Source: Clostridia bacterium (GTDB lineage: Bacteria; Bacillota; Clostridia; Oscillospirales; CAG-272). Taken from it: DNA of 62,443 nucleotides. The position numbers were made by a program, and so were the translations under genes. The stretch is taken from positions 1 to 62,443 of the forward strand of contig JAGDBK010000068.1 in assembly GCA_017959065.1 (NCBI GenBank), in the 5' to 3' direction. The notes beneath the pieces are model-generated. The model saw only the letters and a list, made by a program, of their open reading frames with translations. It had not been told where the DNA came from and made no database searches. This document shows, in pieces, positions 1 through 8,934 of this stretch; the first letter of the stretch is position 1; each line of letters begins with the position of its first letter.

Positions 1-462
1 GTACTGGGAATACACCGGTGCCAGAAAACAGTCTCTTCTACCGTATTTTTCAAACAGTATAAGTGCATCATACAGTTCCGGCTCTATCTCGATCTCCCTG
101 TTTGCGCTGTGATTGACAGCATACAGATTCGATACGTCTTCATATTCCCTGTCCGGAGAAAAGATCCTGAACGCCTTTCTTGCTGCTTCGTTGTAGATAT
201 TGGTGATCCTGCTTTTCTCCGAGCCCGCAAATGACCGGGGGACGACATACTTAAACACGAAGTCTATTGCGGACGAATCATCGTCAGAACCCGAAATCTC
301 GATCTCGTTCCATCCCGCGTCGCCGTTAACGAGCCCCATTATTCCGTAAGTGATCGCGCCGATAGCTATTATTAGGAAGATCGAAGCAAACACTATCCGC
401 AATGCCGGATGACTGATTTCCGCTTCTATATTGTCTTCCTGCTTTTTTTTGAACGGAAACAT
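1..462 (-). CDS. Membrane-anchored protein of unknown function (ApbE-like at best), 3' end outside window
   Basis: An open frame of 154 codons runs from an ATG at 462 to the window edge, so the C-terminus is missing. A GGAGGA ribosome site sits 7 bases before the ATG. The protein starts with a basic segment (MFPFKKKQ), has one membrane helix at about residues 24-47, then an extracytoplasmic region. The stretch around residues 90-150, with an Asn-His pair, a 'PELYDALILFEKYG' motif and 'APVYSQY', faintly recalls the N-terminal part of ApbE (FAD:protein FMN transferase) proteins, but the family glycine-rich and catalytic parts lie outside the window, so this is only a guess. It lies just downstream of the opp genes in the same direction and may be part of that transcript. 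Confidence 0.75.
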   Translation of the reverse strand, partial: MFPFKKKQEDNIEAEISHPALRIVFASIFLIIAIGAITYGIMGLVNGDAGWNEIEISGSDDDSSAIDFVFKYVVPRSFAGSEKSRITNIYNEAARKAFRIFSPDREYEDVSNLYAVNHSANREIEIEPELYDALILFEKYGRRDCFLAPVYSQY

Positions 463-528
463 AACCAGTCCTCCAAAAAACGGAAGAACGCTGCACATTA
501 TAGAAAGCACAGCGTTCTGATTCCCTTA

Positions 529-1857
529 CTAAAGAGTAGCTATAAATAATAAGATCATAAACAGCAACGAAACTGCACCTATGGTGATCAGACTGGCCAA
601 CGCTCCTTTTTTGCAGGCTTTGTAGTTGCGGATATAATTTTTCCCGCGGAAAATAAACGCGGCTATCAGTCCAGGAATCGGAAGCAGGAACGACAGGATA
701 ACGAGCCAGATGCTTCCTGTGTCATATTTCGGCCTGGTGAGAATATAGTTTGCACCGGACAGATCCGCGGCCTTGACTCCCTCGGCCCTTTTCTCCTCTT
801 CCTTCCGCTTCTTTTCTTCCTCTGAAAGAATAGTGATCGGCTTCAGCGGTACATTGGCCTCTCTCTGTTCCTTGTATTTCCTGATCTCCTCCTGGTTTCC
901 GTAGATCCAGTGATCGTGCCCGATATTTACCAGCTCGGGCTTGTCTGTCGAGTAGTCATGGATGGAAGGATCATATGTATACAGATGCTTGTTCTTCTCA
1001 AGGATCGGGTCCGGAATGGGTATCGCCGAAATAAGCGAATGAGTATAAGGATGAAGCGGGAAATTAAACAACTCGTCCGTACCCGCTATCTCCACGATGT
1101 TCCCCTTGTATATTACCGCGATCCTGTCTGAGATATATCTGACTATCGACAGGTCGTGAGCAATAAACAAATACGATACGCCGCGCTCCTCCTGGAACTT
1201 TTTCAGTAGGTTGAGGACCTGCGCTCTGATAGACACATCCAGTGCGGAGATCGGCTCGTCGGCAATCACAAGCTCCGGCTCCATAACCATCGCGCGGGCC
1301 AGGCCTATCCTCTGTCTCTGTCCTCCGGAAAACTCATGCGGGTACCTCGTAAGGTGTTCCTTGAGAAGCCCGACCTCGTCTATCATTTCCTCAACTTTTC
1401 TGACCCGGTCTTTTTCGTTTTCGTAAAGATGGAAGTTATAAAGTCCTTCGGAAATAATATAGTCGACTGTTGCGCGCTCGTTCAGAGAAGCTGCCGGATC
1501 CTGAAAGACCATCTGGATGTTCCTGATGACTTCTCTGTCCAGAGCTCTCGATATTTTGCCGGAAATCCTCTTGCCTTTGTAAAGGATCTCACCTGCCGCG
1601 CAGGGATTGACTCTGATGACCGCCCTGCCGACCGTTGTCTTACCGGAACCCGATTCACCGACCAGCGAGAAGATCTCTCCCCTGTAAATATCGAAGCTGG
1701 CATTTTTCACCGCCCTGACGGCATTGCTGCCTTTCCCGAAGGTAATATCGACATTCTTGACTTCAAGGAGCTTTTCTCTTCCGTTTTCGTCAACCGGTCC
1801 GTGCTCGGGCAGTATGCGTCCTCTGCTGCGGGAGGATTTTTCTGTATTCTTATCCAT
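529..1857 (-). CDS. oppF: Oligopeptide ABC transporter ATP-binding protein OppF-like, with C-terminal membrane extension
   Basis: One of the two ATPases that energise peptide uptake. The frame shows Walker A (GESGSGKTT, about residues 67-75), Q-loop (VFQDPAASL), the ABC signature 'FSGGQRQR', Walker B ([12 protein letters not shown]) and the H-loop (AHDLSIV), in the order expected for the nickel/peptide transporter ATPases. The oligopeptide C-terminal region follows, but its usual cysteine cluster is absent. Unusually, after a charged stretch rich in Lys/Glu (about residues 340-370) the protein ends with two predicted membrane helices separated by a basic loop, which normal OppF (about 310-330 residues) does not have. 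It is the last opp gene, 14 bases after oppD. The peptide substrate is inferred from the family, not shown. Confidence 0.9.
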   Translation of the reverse strand: MDKNTEKSSRSRGRILPEHGPVDENGREKLLEVKNVDITFGKGSNAVRAVKNASFDIYRGEIFSLVGESGSGKTTVGRAVIRVNPCAAGEILYKGKRISGKISRALDREVIRNIQMVFQDPAASLNERATVDYIISEGLYNFHLYENEKDRVRKVEEMIDEVGLLKEHLTRYPHEFSGGQRQRIGLARAMVMEPELVIADEPISALDVSIRAQVLNLLKKFQEERGVSYLFIAHDLSIVRYISDRIAVIYKGNIVEIAGTDELFNFPLHPYTHSLISAIPIPDPILEKNKHLYTYDPSIHDYSTDKPELVNIGHDHWIYGNQEEIRKYKEQREANVPLKPITILSEEEKKRKEEEKRAEGVKAADLSGANYILTRPKYDTGSIWLVILSFLLPIPGLIAAFIFRGKNYIRNYKACKKGALASLITIGAVSLLFMILLFIATL

Positions 1858-1871
1858 TATCTTTCTCCTCC

Positions 1872-3620
1872 CTAAATGTTGAACGCTTCAATGAGCTTGC
1901 CGTGTATGTCTTTTATTATTTCGGGCTTTTCAGTCTGGGGAGCCCTTGGATCAAGCAGCCAGGTTTTTGCCCAGTGTGTCTCGCTGACTTTAAAGAGCGG
2001 GGGCTCCGCGAGAGTATCCACTTTCAGGCAGTAGGGGTTACGGGGTGCAAAGGCGTCTCCGACAATTTTGTTGTACAGAGACGGCGGAGTTCCCGTGATC
2101 GAATACAGCTTCATGCCTTTCTGAGCAAGCTGAGGGAGAGAGGAAAGAAGCGCCCATGTGTAGGGATGCTTCGGGTCGTAGAAAACCTCATCTACTTTCC
2201 CCAGTTCAATAAGCTGACCGGCATAGAGCACGGCAACTCTTTCAGCAACGTTAGCCACCACGCCCAGATCATGGGTGATGAACACTATCGTATAATTGTA
2301 TTCCTTCTGAAGAGCTTTAATCAGTTCAAGTATCTGCGCCTGGATGGTAACATCAAGAGCAGTGGTAGGCTCGTCGCAGATAAGTATTTTGGGCTGGCAC
2401 GAAAGAGCTATCGCTATAACTATCCTCTGCCTCATTCCTCCGGAATACTGGAACGGATAGTCATCGAAACGCTGGTCGGCATTCGGTATTCCCACCTGGT
2501 ACATAAGCTTTAGCGCTCTCTGACGCGCCTCAGCCTCGGAACAGTTCTGGTGCTTCAGTATGGTTGAAGTGATCTGTTTCCCGATCGTGATGATGGGGTT
2601 AAGGCTGGTCATGGGATCCTGGAACACGGTCGCTATCTTGTTGCCGCGGATCTTTTCCCAGTCTTTCGGATATTTTATCTTTGCAAGGTCAAGCACACAG
2701 CGTCCGTGAAGGGTGTTTTCATTTTCGTCTGTGTAATTGACTCTAAGCACATTGCCGCTGTAAACATTTTCGCGAACTGTTTCGTCGCCTATGTCCTCGC
2801 CCATTTTCATGGCCTTTTTGAAAGATCTGAGCAATGTGTTGATGCCTTTTATCCTTCTGAAGAAACTGTATCTTCCTACAGAAAGATATAATTCTTTGGC
2901 CACTTCCAGGTTTCTGGCAGTCTTTTCTTCGGTTATTTCTGCGGAAATCTCAGATTTGTATGCTTTTTTGAGTTCCGCCATTTTTTTCGAATATTCCCTG
3001 TTGTATTCAATATTATTTGACAGGTCTTTTTTTCTGGCCGAGATCAGAGCACGTCTTTCCTTTTCGAGATTTTTAATCTCTTCCTCATATTTTTTGATCT
3101 CCGCCTCGGTCTTGTCTATCTGTTCCTTGTCTGCTTTTCTGTCGAGGGTCTGCTTGAAATTTCCGGCCTCAGTAAGTTTGTACTTCAGATCGGAGATGGC
3201 ATCGTTTATCCGGACATCGTCTTCGTCGGAAATGATCTTTTTTGATTTCCGCTCGGATTTAAGCCCGATCATCGCCTTGTACGTCTCGCCGCCGTTCTCA
3301 AAACTGGAATAGCTGTCGAGCTTGTTGGCAATGTGCTTGACCGCGAATTTGCCGAATCTGCCCAAAGTGACTGAGGTGTCGGCAAGTTCGTCATCGTTGA
3401 AGACTACCGATCCGTTGGAAATGAAACCGTTCTGGTCAAGCATTCCGGCAAAAGTCTTGGTGAAAACGGATTTACCGGATCCGCTCTCGCCGACGATAGC
3501 TATGGATTCGTTTTCATATATATCCAGACTGATCCCGCGGATGGCGGTCAGGATTCTTCCCCTGACTTTGAATTTAACTTCGACGTCCTTGGTCGAAAGG
3601 AGCACTTTTCTGTTTTCCAT
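1872..3620 (-). CDS. oppD: Oligopeptide ABC transporter ATP-binding protein OppD-like, with large coiled-coil insertion
   Basis: Second ATPase of the peptide importer. Walker A ([10 protein letters not shown]) is near residue 45, while the Q-loop ([11 protein letters not shown]), signature (YSGGMRQR), Walker B ([12 protein letters not shown]) and H-loop (ITHDLGVV) all come after residue 330. Between them lies an insertion of roughly 220 residues, highly charged and rich in Lys/Glu heptads (about residues 130-240), predicted to form a coiled coil. This explains the length of 582 against the usual 330-350. The C-terminal peptide-transporter region is present but the typical Cys-rich segment is degenerate. 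It starts 11 bases after oppC. The same enlarged layout is known in some Firmicutes and Mollicutes; what the insertion does is not known from the sequence. Confidence 0.9.
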   Translation of the reverse strand: MENRKVLLSTKDVEVKFKVRGRILTAIRGISLDIYENESIAIVGESGSGKSVFTKTFAGMLDQNGFISNGSVVFNDDELADTSVTLGRFGKFAVKHIANKLDSYSSFENGGETYKAMIGLKSERKSKKIISDEDDVRINDAISDLKYKLTEAGNFKQTLDRKADKEQIDKTEAEIKKYEEEIKNLEKERRALISARKKDLSNNIEYNREYSKKMAELKKAYKSEISAEITEEKTARNLEVAKELYLSVGRYSFFRRIKGINTLLRSFKKAMKMGEDIGDETVRENVYSGNVLRVNYTDENENTLHGRCVLDLAKIKYPKDWEKIRGNKIATVFQDPMTSLNPIITIGKQITSTILKHQNCSEAEARQRALKLMYQVGIPNADQRFDDYPFQYSGGMRQRIVIAIALSCQPKILICDEPTTALDVTIQAQILELIKALQKEYNYTIVFITHDLGVVANVAERVAVLYAGQLIELGKVDEVFYDPKHPYTWALLSSLPQLAQKGMKLYSITGTPPSLYNKIVGDAFAPRNPYCLKVDTLAEPPLFKVSETHWAKTWLLDPRAPQTEKPEIIKDIHGKLIEAFNI

Positions 3621-3631
3621 AGCCCTACCCC

Positions 3632-4618
3632 CTACATATGGGTTCTCGGATCCGCGGCATCACCGAGGTTCTGTCCGAAGACGAACAGAACTATGGAAAT
3701 GACTGCCGAGATCGCGACAGGGCTCCAGAATTCAAATTCCCATCCGGGAGTGATCATGGCGCTCTGTGCTTCGGAGATCATCTTGCCCAGACTCATTTCC
3801 GAGATGCCCATTCCGATATAGCTGAGAAAGACCTCCATACCGATATACGCAGGTATCTCAAGCGCGGCATATGTCACAATGACGCTGGTCATGAAAGGAA
3901 GGATGTTTTTGGTTGCGATACGCCAGATCGGAGTGCCGAGACATCTGGACGCCATATTGTATTCGCGGTCGCGGATTATAATAACCTGCGTCCTTATGAA
4001 ATACGCGACTGCGAGCCATCCGGTAATGGTCAATGCAAAAACCATCGTCCAGAATCCTGGTTTGAAAATAAGAACTAGAACCGCTATCAGCAGCTCATAA
4101 GGGACGTTTCCGACAATATTGAAGACTTCCGTCATTACTACATCGACTTTTTTCGAAAAGCCCCAGACCGCCCCCGCAAGAATGCCGACGGTCATATTGA
4201 TGAGCGCCACAAGGAAAGCAAGCGAAACAGAGATGCGCGCTCCTGTCCACATAGCGTCGAAAATAGGCTCACCGGCGGATCCGGATCCAAGAATGTAGTG
4301 GATACTGAATCCGAAATAATCCAGCGCTTTCGCGGCGGTCAGATGCTTTGCGTTCGGATCCAGGATATTGGCGAATCTGTCATAGTTGATAAACAGCGGG
4401 TATACATATGTCAAAAGCAGAAGAAGAACGAGAATGCCGATCATAACTATATTGATCTTCTTCTTGAAAAAGACACGGAACACGCTTCGCCAGTATGAGT
4501 ATCTGGGAGCGGTTATTTTCTCCGACTCAAAAGCGGAGTGATCAACATGCGCAAACAGTTCTTCGTCGCTCAGTCCGAATTCGGAAAGATCTACCTGATT
4601 GTTCTCCATGTCTGTCAC
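3632..4618 (-). CDS. oppC: Oligopeptide ABC transporter permease OppC-like
   Basis: One half of the membrane channel for peptide uptake. A 40-residue acidic cytoplasmic N-terminus is followed by a first membrane helix (about residues 55-75), an external loop, and five further helices. The cytoplasmic EAA loop that contacts the ATPases is visible late in the protein (KNILPFMTSVIVTYAALEIP). Length 328 is normal for the family. The ATG overlaps the oppB stop by four bases (ATGA), which implies translational coupling. Neighbours oppB, oppD and oppF complete the transporter. Confidence 0.92.
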   Translation of the reverse strand: MTDMENNQVDLSEFGLSDEELFAHVDHSAFESEKITAPRYSYWRSVFRVFFKKKINIVMIGILVLLLLLTYVYPLFINYDRFANILDPNAKHLTAAKALDYFGFSIHYILGSGSAGEPIFDAMWTGARISVSLAFLVALINMTVGILAGAVWGFSKKVDVVMTEVFNIVGNVPYELLIAVLVLIFKPGFWTMVFALTITGWLAVAYFIRTQVIIIRDREYNMASRCLGTPIWRIATKNILPFMTSVIVTYAALEIPAYIGMEVFLSYIGMGISEMSLGKMISEAQSAMITPGWEFEFWSPVAISAVISIVLFVFGQNLGDAADPRTHM

Positions 4619-6186
4619 CTCGCTTTCGATGTGAAGTTGATCCTCGGATCAACAACACTCATAAGAATATCGCCGATAATCAGAGAAACTATGCTCAGAG
4701 CTGCGTAGAACAGTGTAACGCCCACTATGACTCCGTTATCGTAGAAATTAATTGCCTCGATCATCAATCCGCCGACACCGGGAACCACATATACTCTCTC
4801 GGTTATCAGCGCGCCAACAAGCGAGAACAGGATCGCTCCCGGAATTCCGTGGATGATCGGTATGGCCGCGTTCTTGAGTATGTGCTTCCTGAATATCTGT
4901 CCCTCTGAAATACCCGTGGAACGGGCAAACTTAACATAATCCGCATTCTGCTGGTCGACCATGTAACGTCTGAGCCAGCGCATCATTCCGGCGATCGGTC
5001 TCAGCGAAAGCGAAATGATCGGCAGCAGATACATAAGCCACGTCGGATTGTTCATATCAAATGTCGTAGGTATTCCGGTGGCGTTGCCTATAGCCTTTAC
5101 GATAAATATATATGCGAGAGAAGGCATCGCAGTAATGAAAACAACGTAAACCGAACCAATCTGGTCAACGAGCTTGTCTTTTTTCTGGGCCATCCAGATC
5201 GCGATCGGCACACCGAGCAGATATGTCAGAATAACGGAAATAATGCCGATCGTAAAAGAGTAGCCCATTCGGCTCATTCCGTTCTTTACGGTGTCAACGT
5301 TGGTATAGTCATCGGTATATCTTTCGGCAAGAAGCGCACTGGTGTTGAGTGACCCCGCCTGGTATGTGGCTGTATGAAGATCGTCTCCGCTTACTTCCAC
5401 AAACCCCGAGGGATAGTGTACTTCACTGCCGACCCAGGAGCCCTGCGTTCTCGTCATCGTGTCGGTTATCTCCGCGTTCTGCTTGACAGAATAGGATTTT
5501 CCGAGACTTATCGAAACAAGGTTCTGGTGTATGAACGGAAACTGAGAGTCACAATAAAGAAGATATTTGTGATATGTTCCGTTCCCCATCACCGCCGGAG
5601 AAAAAACTTTCCCTCCGTAAGCCGGATCAAACCAGGTGAAGGTGATGCCCCTTTCACCCTGTACCTCCTCGGCGCGGTGAATATTGTCGACTTTAATTAT
5701 ATTTGTAAAATAGTTCCATACCCTGACATACAGAGGAATATCCTTGTACGCAAAGAGCGTCTGATTGCCTCCGACAGCAATTTTTGTTCCGCCCTGCATA
5801 ACAGCGTCAAGGCGCTTTACCGTATATCCCTGGCTCTCGTAATACTCTTTGAACCGCTGTACATATTCCCTGACTGTTTCCGAATCCTTGTCGGGAGTCC
5901 TGCCGAGCTGAGCGACCTTCGTCCTGTCCTCGGCTGCCAGTTCTCCTTTTTTGATCAGTTCGGAGATCCAGTCTCCGTATGCGACATAATCTAGGTACCC
6001 GAAATCTTTCCACTTACGGTATTCATAGACGGTCTTGTTGTTGTTGAGCTGTTTTGTCCAGTTTGAATCATGCGCGAATATGAGTTTTTTATCCATCAGG
6101 GAATAGATCATCACCATTACTATGGCGACGATGACCACGACAGAGAAAATGCCGTGAAGGATACGTTTCAATAAATACTTAGTCAT
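4615..6186 (-). CDS. oppB: Oligopeptide ABC transporter permease OppB-like, with large extracellular insertion
   Basis: Second channel subunit. The N-terminus (MTKYLLKRIL, then a membrane helix to about residue 30) is typical of OppB, and the remaining five helices and EAA loop (KHILKNAAIPIIHGIPGAI) lie in the last 210 residues. Between helix 1 and helix 2 sits an extracellular domain of about 270 residues with many Tyr, Trp and Gly residues; ordinary OppB has only about 60 there, hence 523 residues instead of about 310. The insertion faces the side where the binding protein docks, so it may help in substrate capture; that is inference. It is separated from oppA by 273 bases that hold a terminator. 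Confidence 0.9.
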   Translation of the reverse strand: MTKYLLKRILHGIFSVVVIVAIVMVMIYSLMDKKLIFAHDSNWTKQLNNNKTVYEYRKWKDFGYLDYVAYGDWISELIKKGELAAEDRTKVAQLGRTPDKDSETVREYVQRFKEYYESQGYTVKRLDAVMQGGTKIAVGGNQTLFAYKDIPLYVRVWNYFTNIIKVDNIHRAEEVQGERGITFTWFDPAYGGKVFSPAVMGNGTYHKYLLYCDSQFPFIHQNLVSISLGKSYSVKQNAEITDTMTRTQGSWVGSEVHYPSGFVEVSGDDLHTATYQAGSLNTSALLAERYTDDYTNVDTVKNGMSRMGYSFTIGIISVILTYLLGVPIAIWMAQKKDKLVDQIGSVYVVFITAMPSLAYIFIVKAIGNATGIPTTFDMNNPTWLMYLLPIISLSLRPIAGMMRWLRRYMVDQQNADYVKFARSTGISEGQIFRKHILKNAAIPIIHGIPGAILFSLVGALITERVYVVPGVGGLMIEAINFYDNGVIVGVTLFYAALSIVSLIIGDILMSVVDPRINFTSKAR

Positions 6187-6378
6187 AATTCCAACTCATT
6201 TACGATTTAATGCGCCAAAACTGAAAAATGCGCTTTTTCCGGCTGGCCGCCGCACGATGCGGTATGTACCTAACCGGATGAAATGCCCTCTGACCGGGCC
6301 GCTCATCGCATCCGCCTGTAAAGATGAACAGACGAGGCAAAGAATCTGACGTCAGATATCCGAAAAAATAAAAACAGT

Positions 6379-6422
6379 GTATGGGAGGACGGACGTACAT
6401 AAGTACATACATCCTCCCATAC
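6379..6422 (-). terminator. Intrinsic terminator after oppA, before oppB
   Basis: An 11-bp perfect inverted repeat (GTATGGGAGGA at 6379-6389 with its complement at 6412-6422) is followed on the minus strand by a U-rich run (ACTGTTTTTATTTTTTCGG). It lies 37 bases past the oppA stop and 190 bases before oppB. Partial termination here would give more binding protein than permease and ATPase from one promoter, the usual stoichiometry for such operons. The rest of 6187-6459 holds no gene that I can support. Confidence 0.8.
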
Positions 6423-6459
6423 GAGAAGAGATGCTAATCAGTTACGGGAACTGAAAGAA

Positions 6460-8667
6460 TCAGAATATACCGCAGGCCTTGATCATACCGCCGGTGATAT
6501 CGGGAAGTACAGTAGCAAGATATGTCTGAGGATCGCCGTAGTCGGGACCCCAACCGGACATAGCCTGGAACTGAGCATTCATACCGTAACCGTAGTCGGG
6601 ATAATATGCAGCCCACAGATAGTTAGCACGAGAGGTGCAGTCAACGAGGACGATCTGGATGAGTCCGTCAGAAGCAGCCTCAACAGACTGTTTGACCGCG
6701 TTGGACATCTTGGTGTTGGCGCTTGAATCGGAGTAGTAGGGCCACTCGATCTTTATCGGGTTGTCCTTGGAGACAGCGATGCCGTCTGCCTGTGCGGCAG
6801 CAAGCTCGCTCTTTGCATATTCAGGATCGTAGAATCCGTCATAGCCGTCGCCGGTGTTCTTCTCTTTGTCCCAAACGGTGAACTTGACACCGTCAGCATC
6901 GAGCTGAGCCTGCATGATCTCTCCGTAGTAAGTGCCAGCCTTGAACTCAGTAGCCGTGCCGTTGATTTCAACAGTGACATCTTCCGGAATGGATACAAAG
7001 TTGCCGGGTACATAGCTGTTTCTGAGAGAAGTGAGCTTGAGCTCTTCGCCGACAGACTCTGCGTTGTATGCAGCTCTGTCAACAGAAGCAAGGAGCGCTC
7101 TGCGGATATGAACGTTCTGAAGAGCGGTGTTGGCGAAATCAGCCTCGCCCTTGGTAAGAGTGGATACAGCAACGCTGGGATCGTTCGAGTTAGCATAAGC
7201 CTTACGGTTGATGTTAACGAAACCGATAAAGGAAGTGGCGTTGGTGTCGGTGATGTACTTGTACTCATCGAACCAGCCGTCCTTCTTGGCCGCTTCAATT
7301 GCGGAAGCGTTGAGGCCGGTAGCGTCGATGACGCGGTTCTTCATGTCGTTGTAATTCTTGAGCTCATCGGTGCCATCGTTGAACTTGAAGGTCAGGGTCT
7401 TGATGTTGACTCCGTCCTTGTTCCAGTAGGACTCGTTTGCCGTATAGGTAATGGTGTTCTTGGAAGTGAAGTTCGAGATGAGATACGGACCGCAGTAAGC
7501 GATGTGGTCCGGATCGGAACCGTACAGGTAATCCTCAGCGGAAGAATCGAATTCTGCTCCGAATTTACCGCCCTGGCTGGTGTAGTAATCTCTGCAAAGA
7601 GGTGCGAAGGGGTTGTAACCGAACATTGTCGTGAAGTACATGCAGGGCTCAGCAAGAGTATAAACGAGAGTATACTCGTCAGTTGCCTTAACGCCGACTT
7701 CGCTGAAGTCTACTTCGCCTGCAAGATACTCGGGAGCGCCCTTGATGGTGAACGCATCGCCTGCAACCAGTCCTTCAAGTCCGCCCTTGGCGTCGAGAAG
7801 ATGCTGGAAACCAGCAACCCAGTCGTCCGCCTTGACATCGGCGACCTTACGTCCCTGGCTGTCAACCCAGACTGCACCCTCGCGGATCTTGAACGTATAG
7901 GTGAGACCGTCCTCGGATACTTCATAAGAAACAGCGAGTGCGGGCTGCTGAACGTTCTCTATATCATACTCGAGGAGCTGATCATAGGTGTGAACAAGAT
8001 AATCGGTATCAGCTGCACGGTATGTTGCGAGAGCATCCCATGTCTGAGGATCTGCCGTGAAGGTGGTGCTGTAGGAATCTTTAATGGTGTATCCCTTGCC
8101 GGTGAGATACTCTTTGACCCATGCCTCATAAGTGCCGGTGCCTTTGAGTTCATTCCACTTGTCGATCATTTCCGCTCTCTCTGCGGGAAGGATCGGGAGC
8201 TCGCTGTCGACCACGATGGTCTTGTAAAGACGAGCTTCATCTGAACCCCAAAGGGTAGTGGTGGAAGTTCTGGGAGCAATTCTGCCTATTGCATAGTTCC
8301 CGCCCTGGGTCGTCGTGGGAAGCATCATGCCGGAGCCGATGAGTTTGCCTTCGGAAAGAGCGAACAGGGCAAAACGCTCTGCTACGGTCTCAGCCTCAAG
8401 AGCCTTGGTGTAAAGCTCATAACTGTCCTTGAGATTTGCATTGTAAAGATCCCAGGACTCCTGGTTGTACGCGGCCTGATCGATCTCCTGATTGTAGACC
8501 TCTGCTGCAGGTTTGCCTGCATCGGGATCTTCTACCGGAGTCTCGCCGCCTCCGGTTGTATCATCCGGAGCTGCTGTGGTCTCATCAGGGTTGGTCGTAG
8601 GCTCACCGCAAGCTACGAATCCAAGGACCATGACCGCCACGAGAAGCACTGCAAGTAGCTTCTTCAT
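6460..8667 (-). CDS. oppA: Oligopeptide-binding lipoprotein OppA-like (SBP family 5)
   Basis: Extracellular substrate-binding protein of the importer. It has a lipoprotein signal peptide (MKKLLAVLLVAVMVLGFVAC) with the lipidated cysteine at residue 20, then a Thr/Asp/Glu/Pro-rich linker to about residue 50. The body is a family-5 binding protein: 'EVSEDGLTYTFKIREGAVW' at about residues 250-270 is the standard signature strand, and an 'APEYLAGEVDFSEVGV' element follows. At 735 residues it is longer than typical OppA (about 540-600). A strong ribosome site (AAGGAGG) precedes the ATG by 8 bases. First gene of the opp operon, with its own promoter at 8832-8860. Confidence 0.93.
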   Translation of the reverse strand: MKKLLAVLLVAVMVLGFVACGEPTTNPDETTAAPDDTTGGGETPVEDPDAGKPAAEVYNQEIDQAAYNQESWDLYNANLKDSYELYTKALEAETVAERFALFALSEGKLIGSGMMLPTTTQGGNYAIGRIAPRTSTTTLWGSDEARLYKTIVVDSELPILPAERAEMIDKWNELKGTGTYEAWVKEYLTGKGYTIKDSYSTTFTADPQTWDALATYRAADTDYLVHTYDQLLEYDIENVQQPALAVSYEVSEDGLTYTFKIREGAVWVDSQGRKVADVKADDWVAGFQHLLDAKGGLEGLVAGDAFTIKGAPEYLAGEVDFSEVGVKATDEYTLVYTLAEPCMYFTTMFGYNPFAPLCRDYYTSQGGKFGAEFDSSAEDYLYGSDPDHIAYCGPYLISNFTSKNTITYTANESYWNKDGVNIKTLTFKFNDGTDELKNYNDMKNRVIDATGLNASAIEAAKKDGWFDEYKYITDTNATSFIGFVNINRKAYANSNDPSVAVSTLTKGEADFANTALQNVHIRRALLASVDRAAYNAESVGEELKLTSLRNSYVPGNFVSIPEDVTVEINGTATEFKAGTYYGEIMQAQLDADGVKFTVWDKEKNTGDGYDGFYDPEYAKSELAAAQADGIAVSKDNPIKIEWPYYSDSSANTKMSNAVKQSVEAASDGLIQIVLVDCTSRANYLWAAYYPDYGYGMNAQFQAMSGWGPDYGDPQTYLATVLPDITGGMIKACGIF

Positions 8668-8831
8668 TTGGAAAAATCCTCCTTAAAATAATTTGCATTA
8701 AGCATAATAATGAACCACGTCAATATTCGTTAGTCCACCAGGTTGCCGGCCGGTTAACCCGACTCCACGCTACAGACCCCGCTCCGCGGAGGGGTCGACA
8801 AAAGAGCCAAGAACGAGCCTAGCATCGCGTA

Positions 8832-8860
8832 ATTGTATCACGCTTTGCCCGTTTTGTAAA
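8832..8860 (-). promoter_or_regulatory. Sigma-A promoter for oppA and its structured leader
   Basis: On the minus strand TTTACA (8855-8860), a 17-base spacer and TACAAT (8832-8837) form a near-consensus promoter. The transcript would carry a leader of about 160 bases that can fold into a GC-rich hairpin (GACCCC at 8775-8780 with GGGGTC at 8791-8796, seen on the plus strand). I do not recognise the leader as a known riboswitch. Confidence 0.7.
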
Positions 8861-8905
8861 TACTTTTATGAAAATATGAAGATTATTTGAACAAAATTAC
8901 CGAAA

Positions 8906-8920
8906 CAGACAGCTTGTCTG
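8906..8920 (-). terminator. Weak intrinsic terminator after tldE
   Basis: A 6-bp stem (CAGACA / TGTCTG, loop of 3) lies 15 bases past the tldE stop and is followed on the minus strand by TTTCGGTAATTTTGTT. The stem is short, so this is a modest call. Confidence 0.4.
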
Positions 8921-8934
8921 AACTATATGTTCCG

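Noticed and set aside
7108-8244. Open frame of 378 codons on the plus strand
   Set aside because: It lies wholly antisense to oppA, which has a signal peptide, ribosome site and family motifs; the opposite frame is open because of codon bias.
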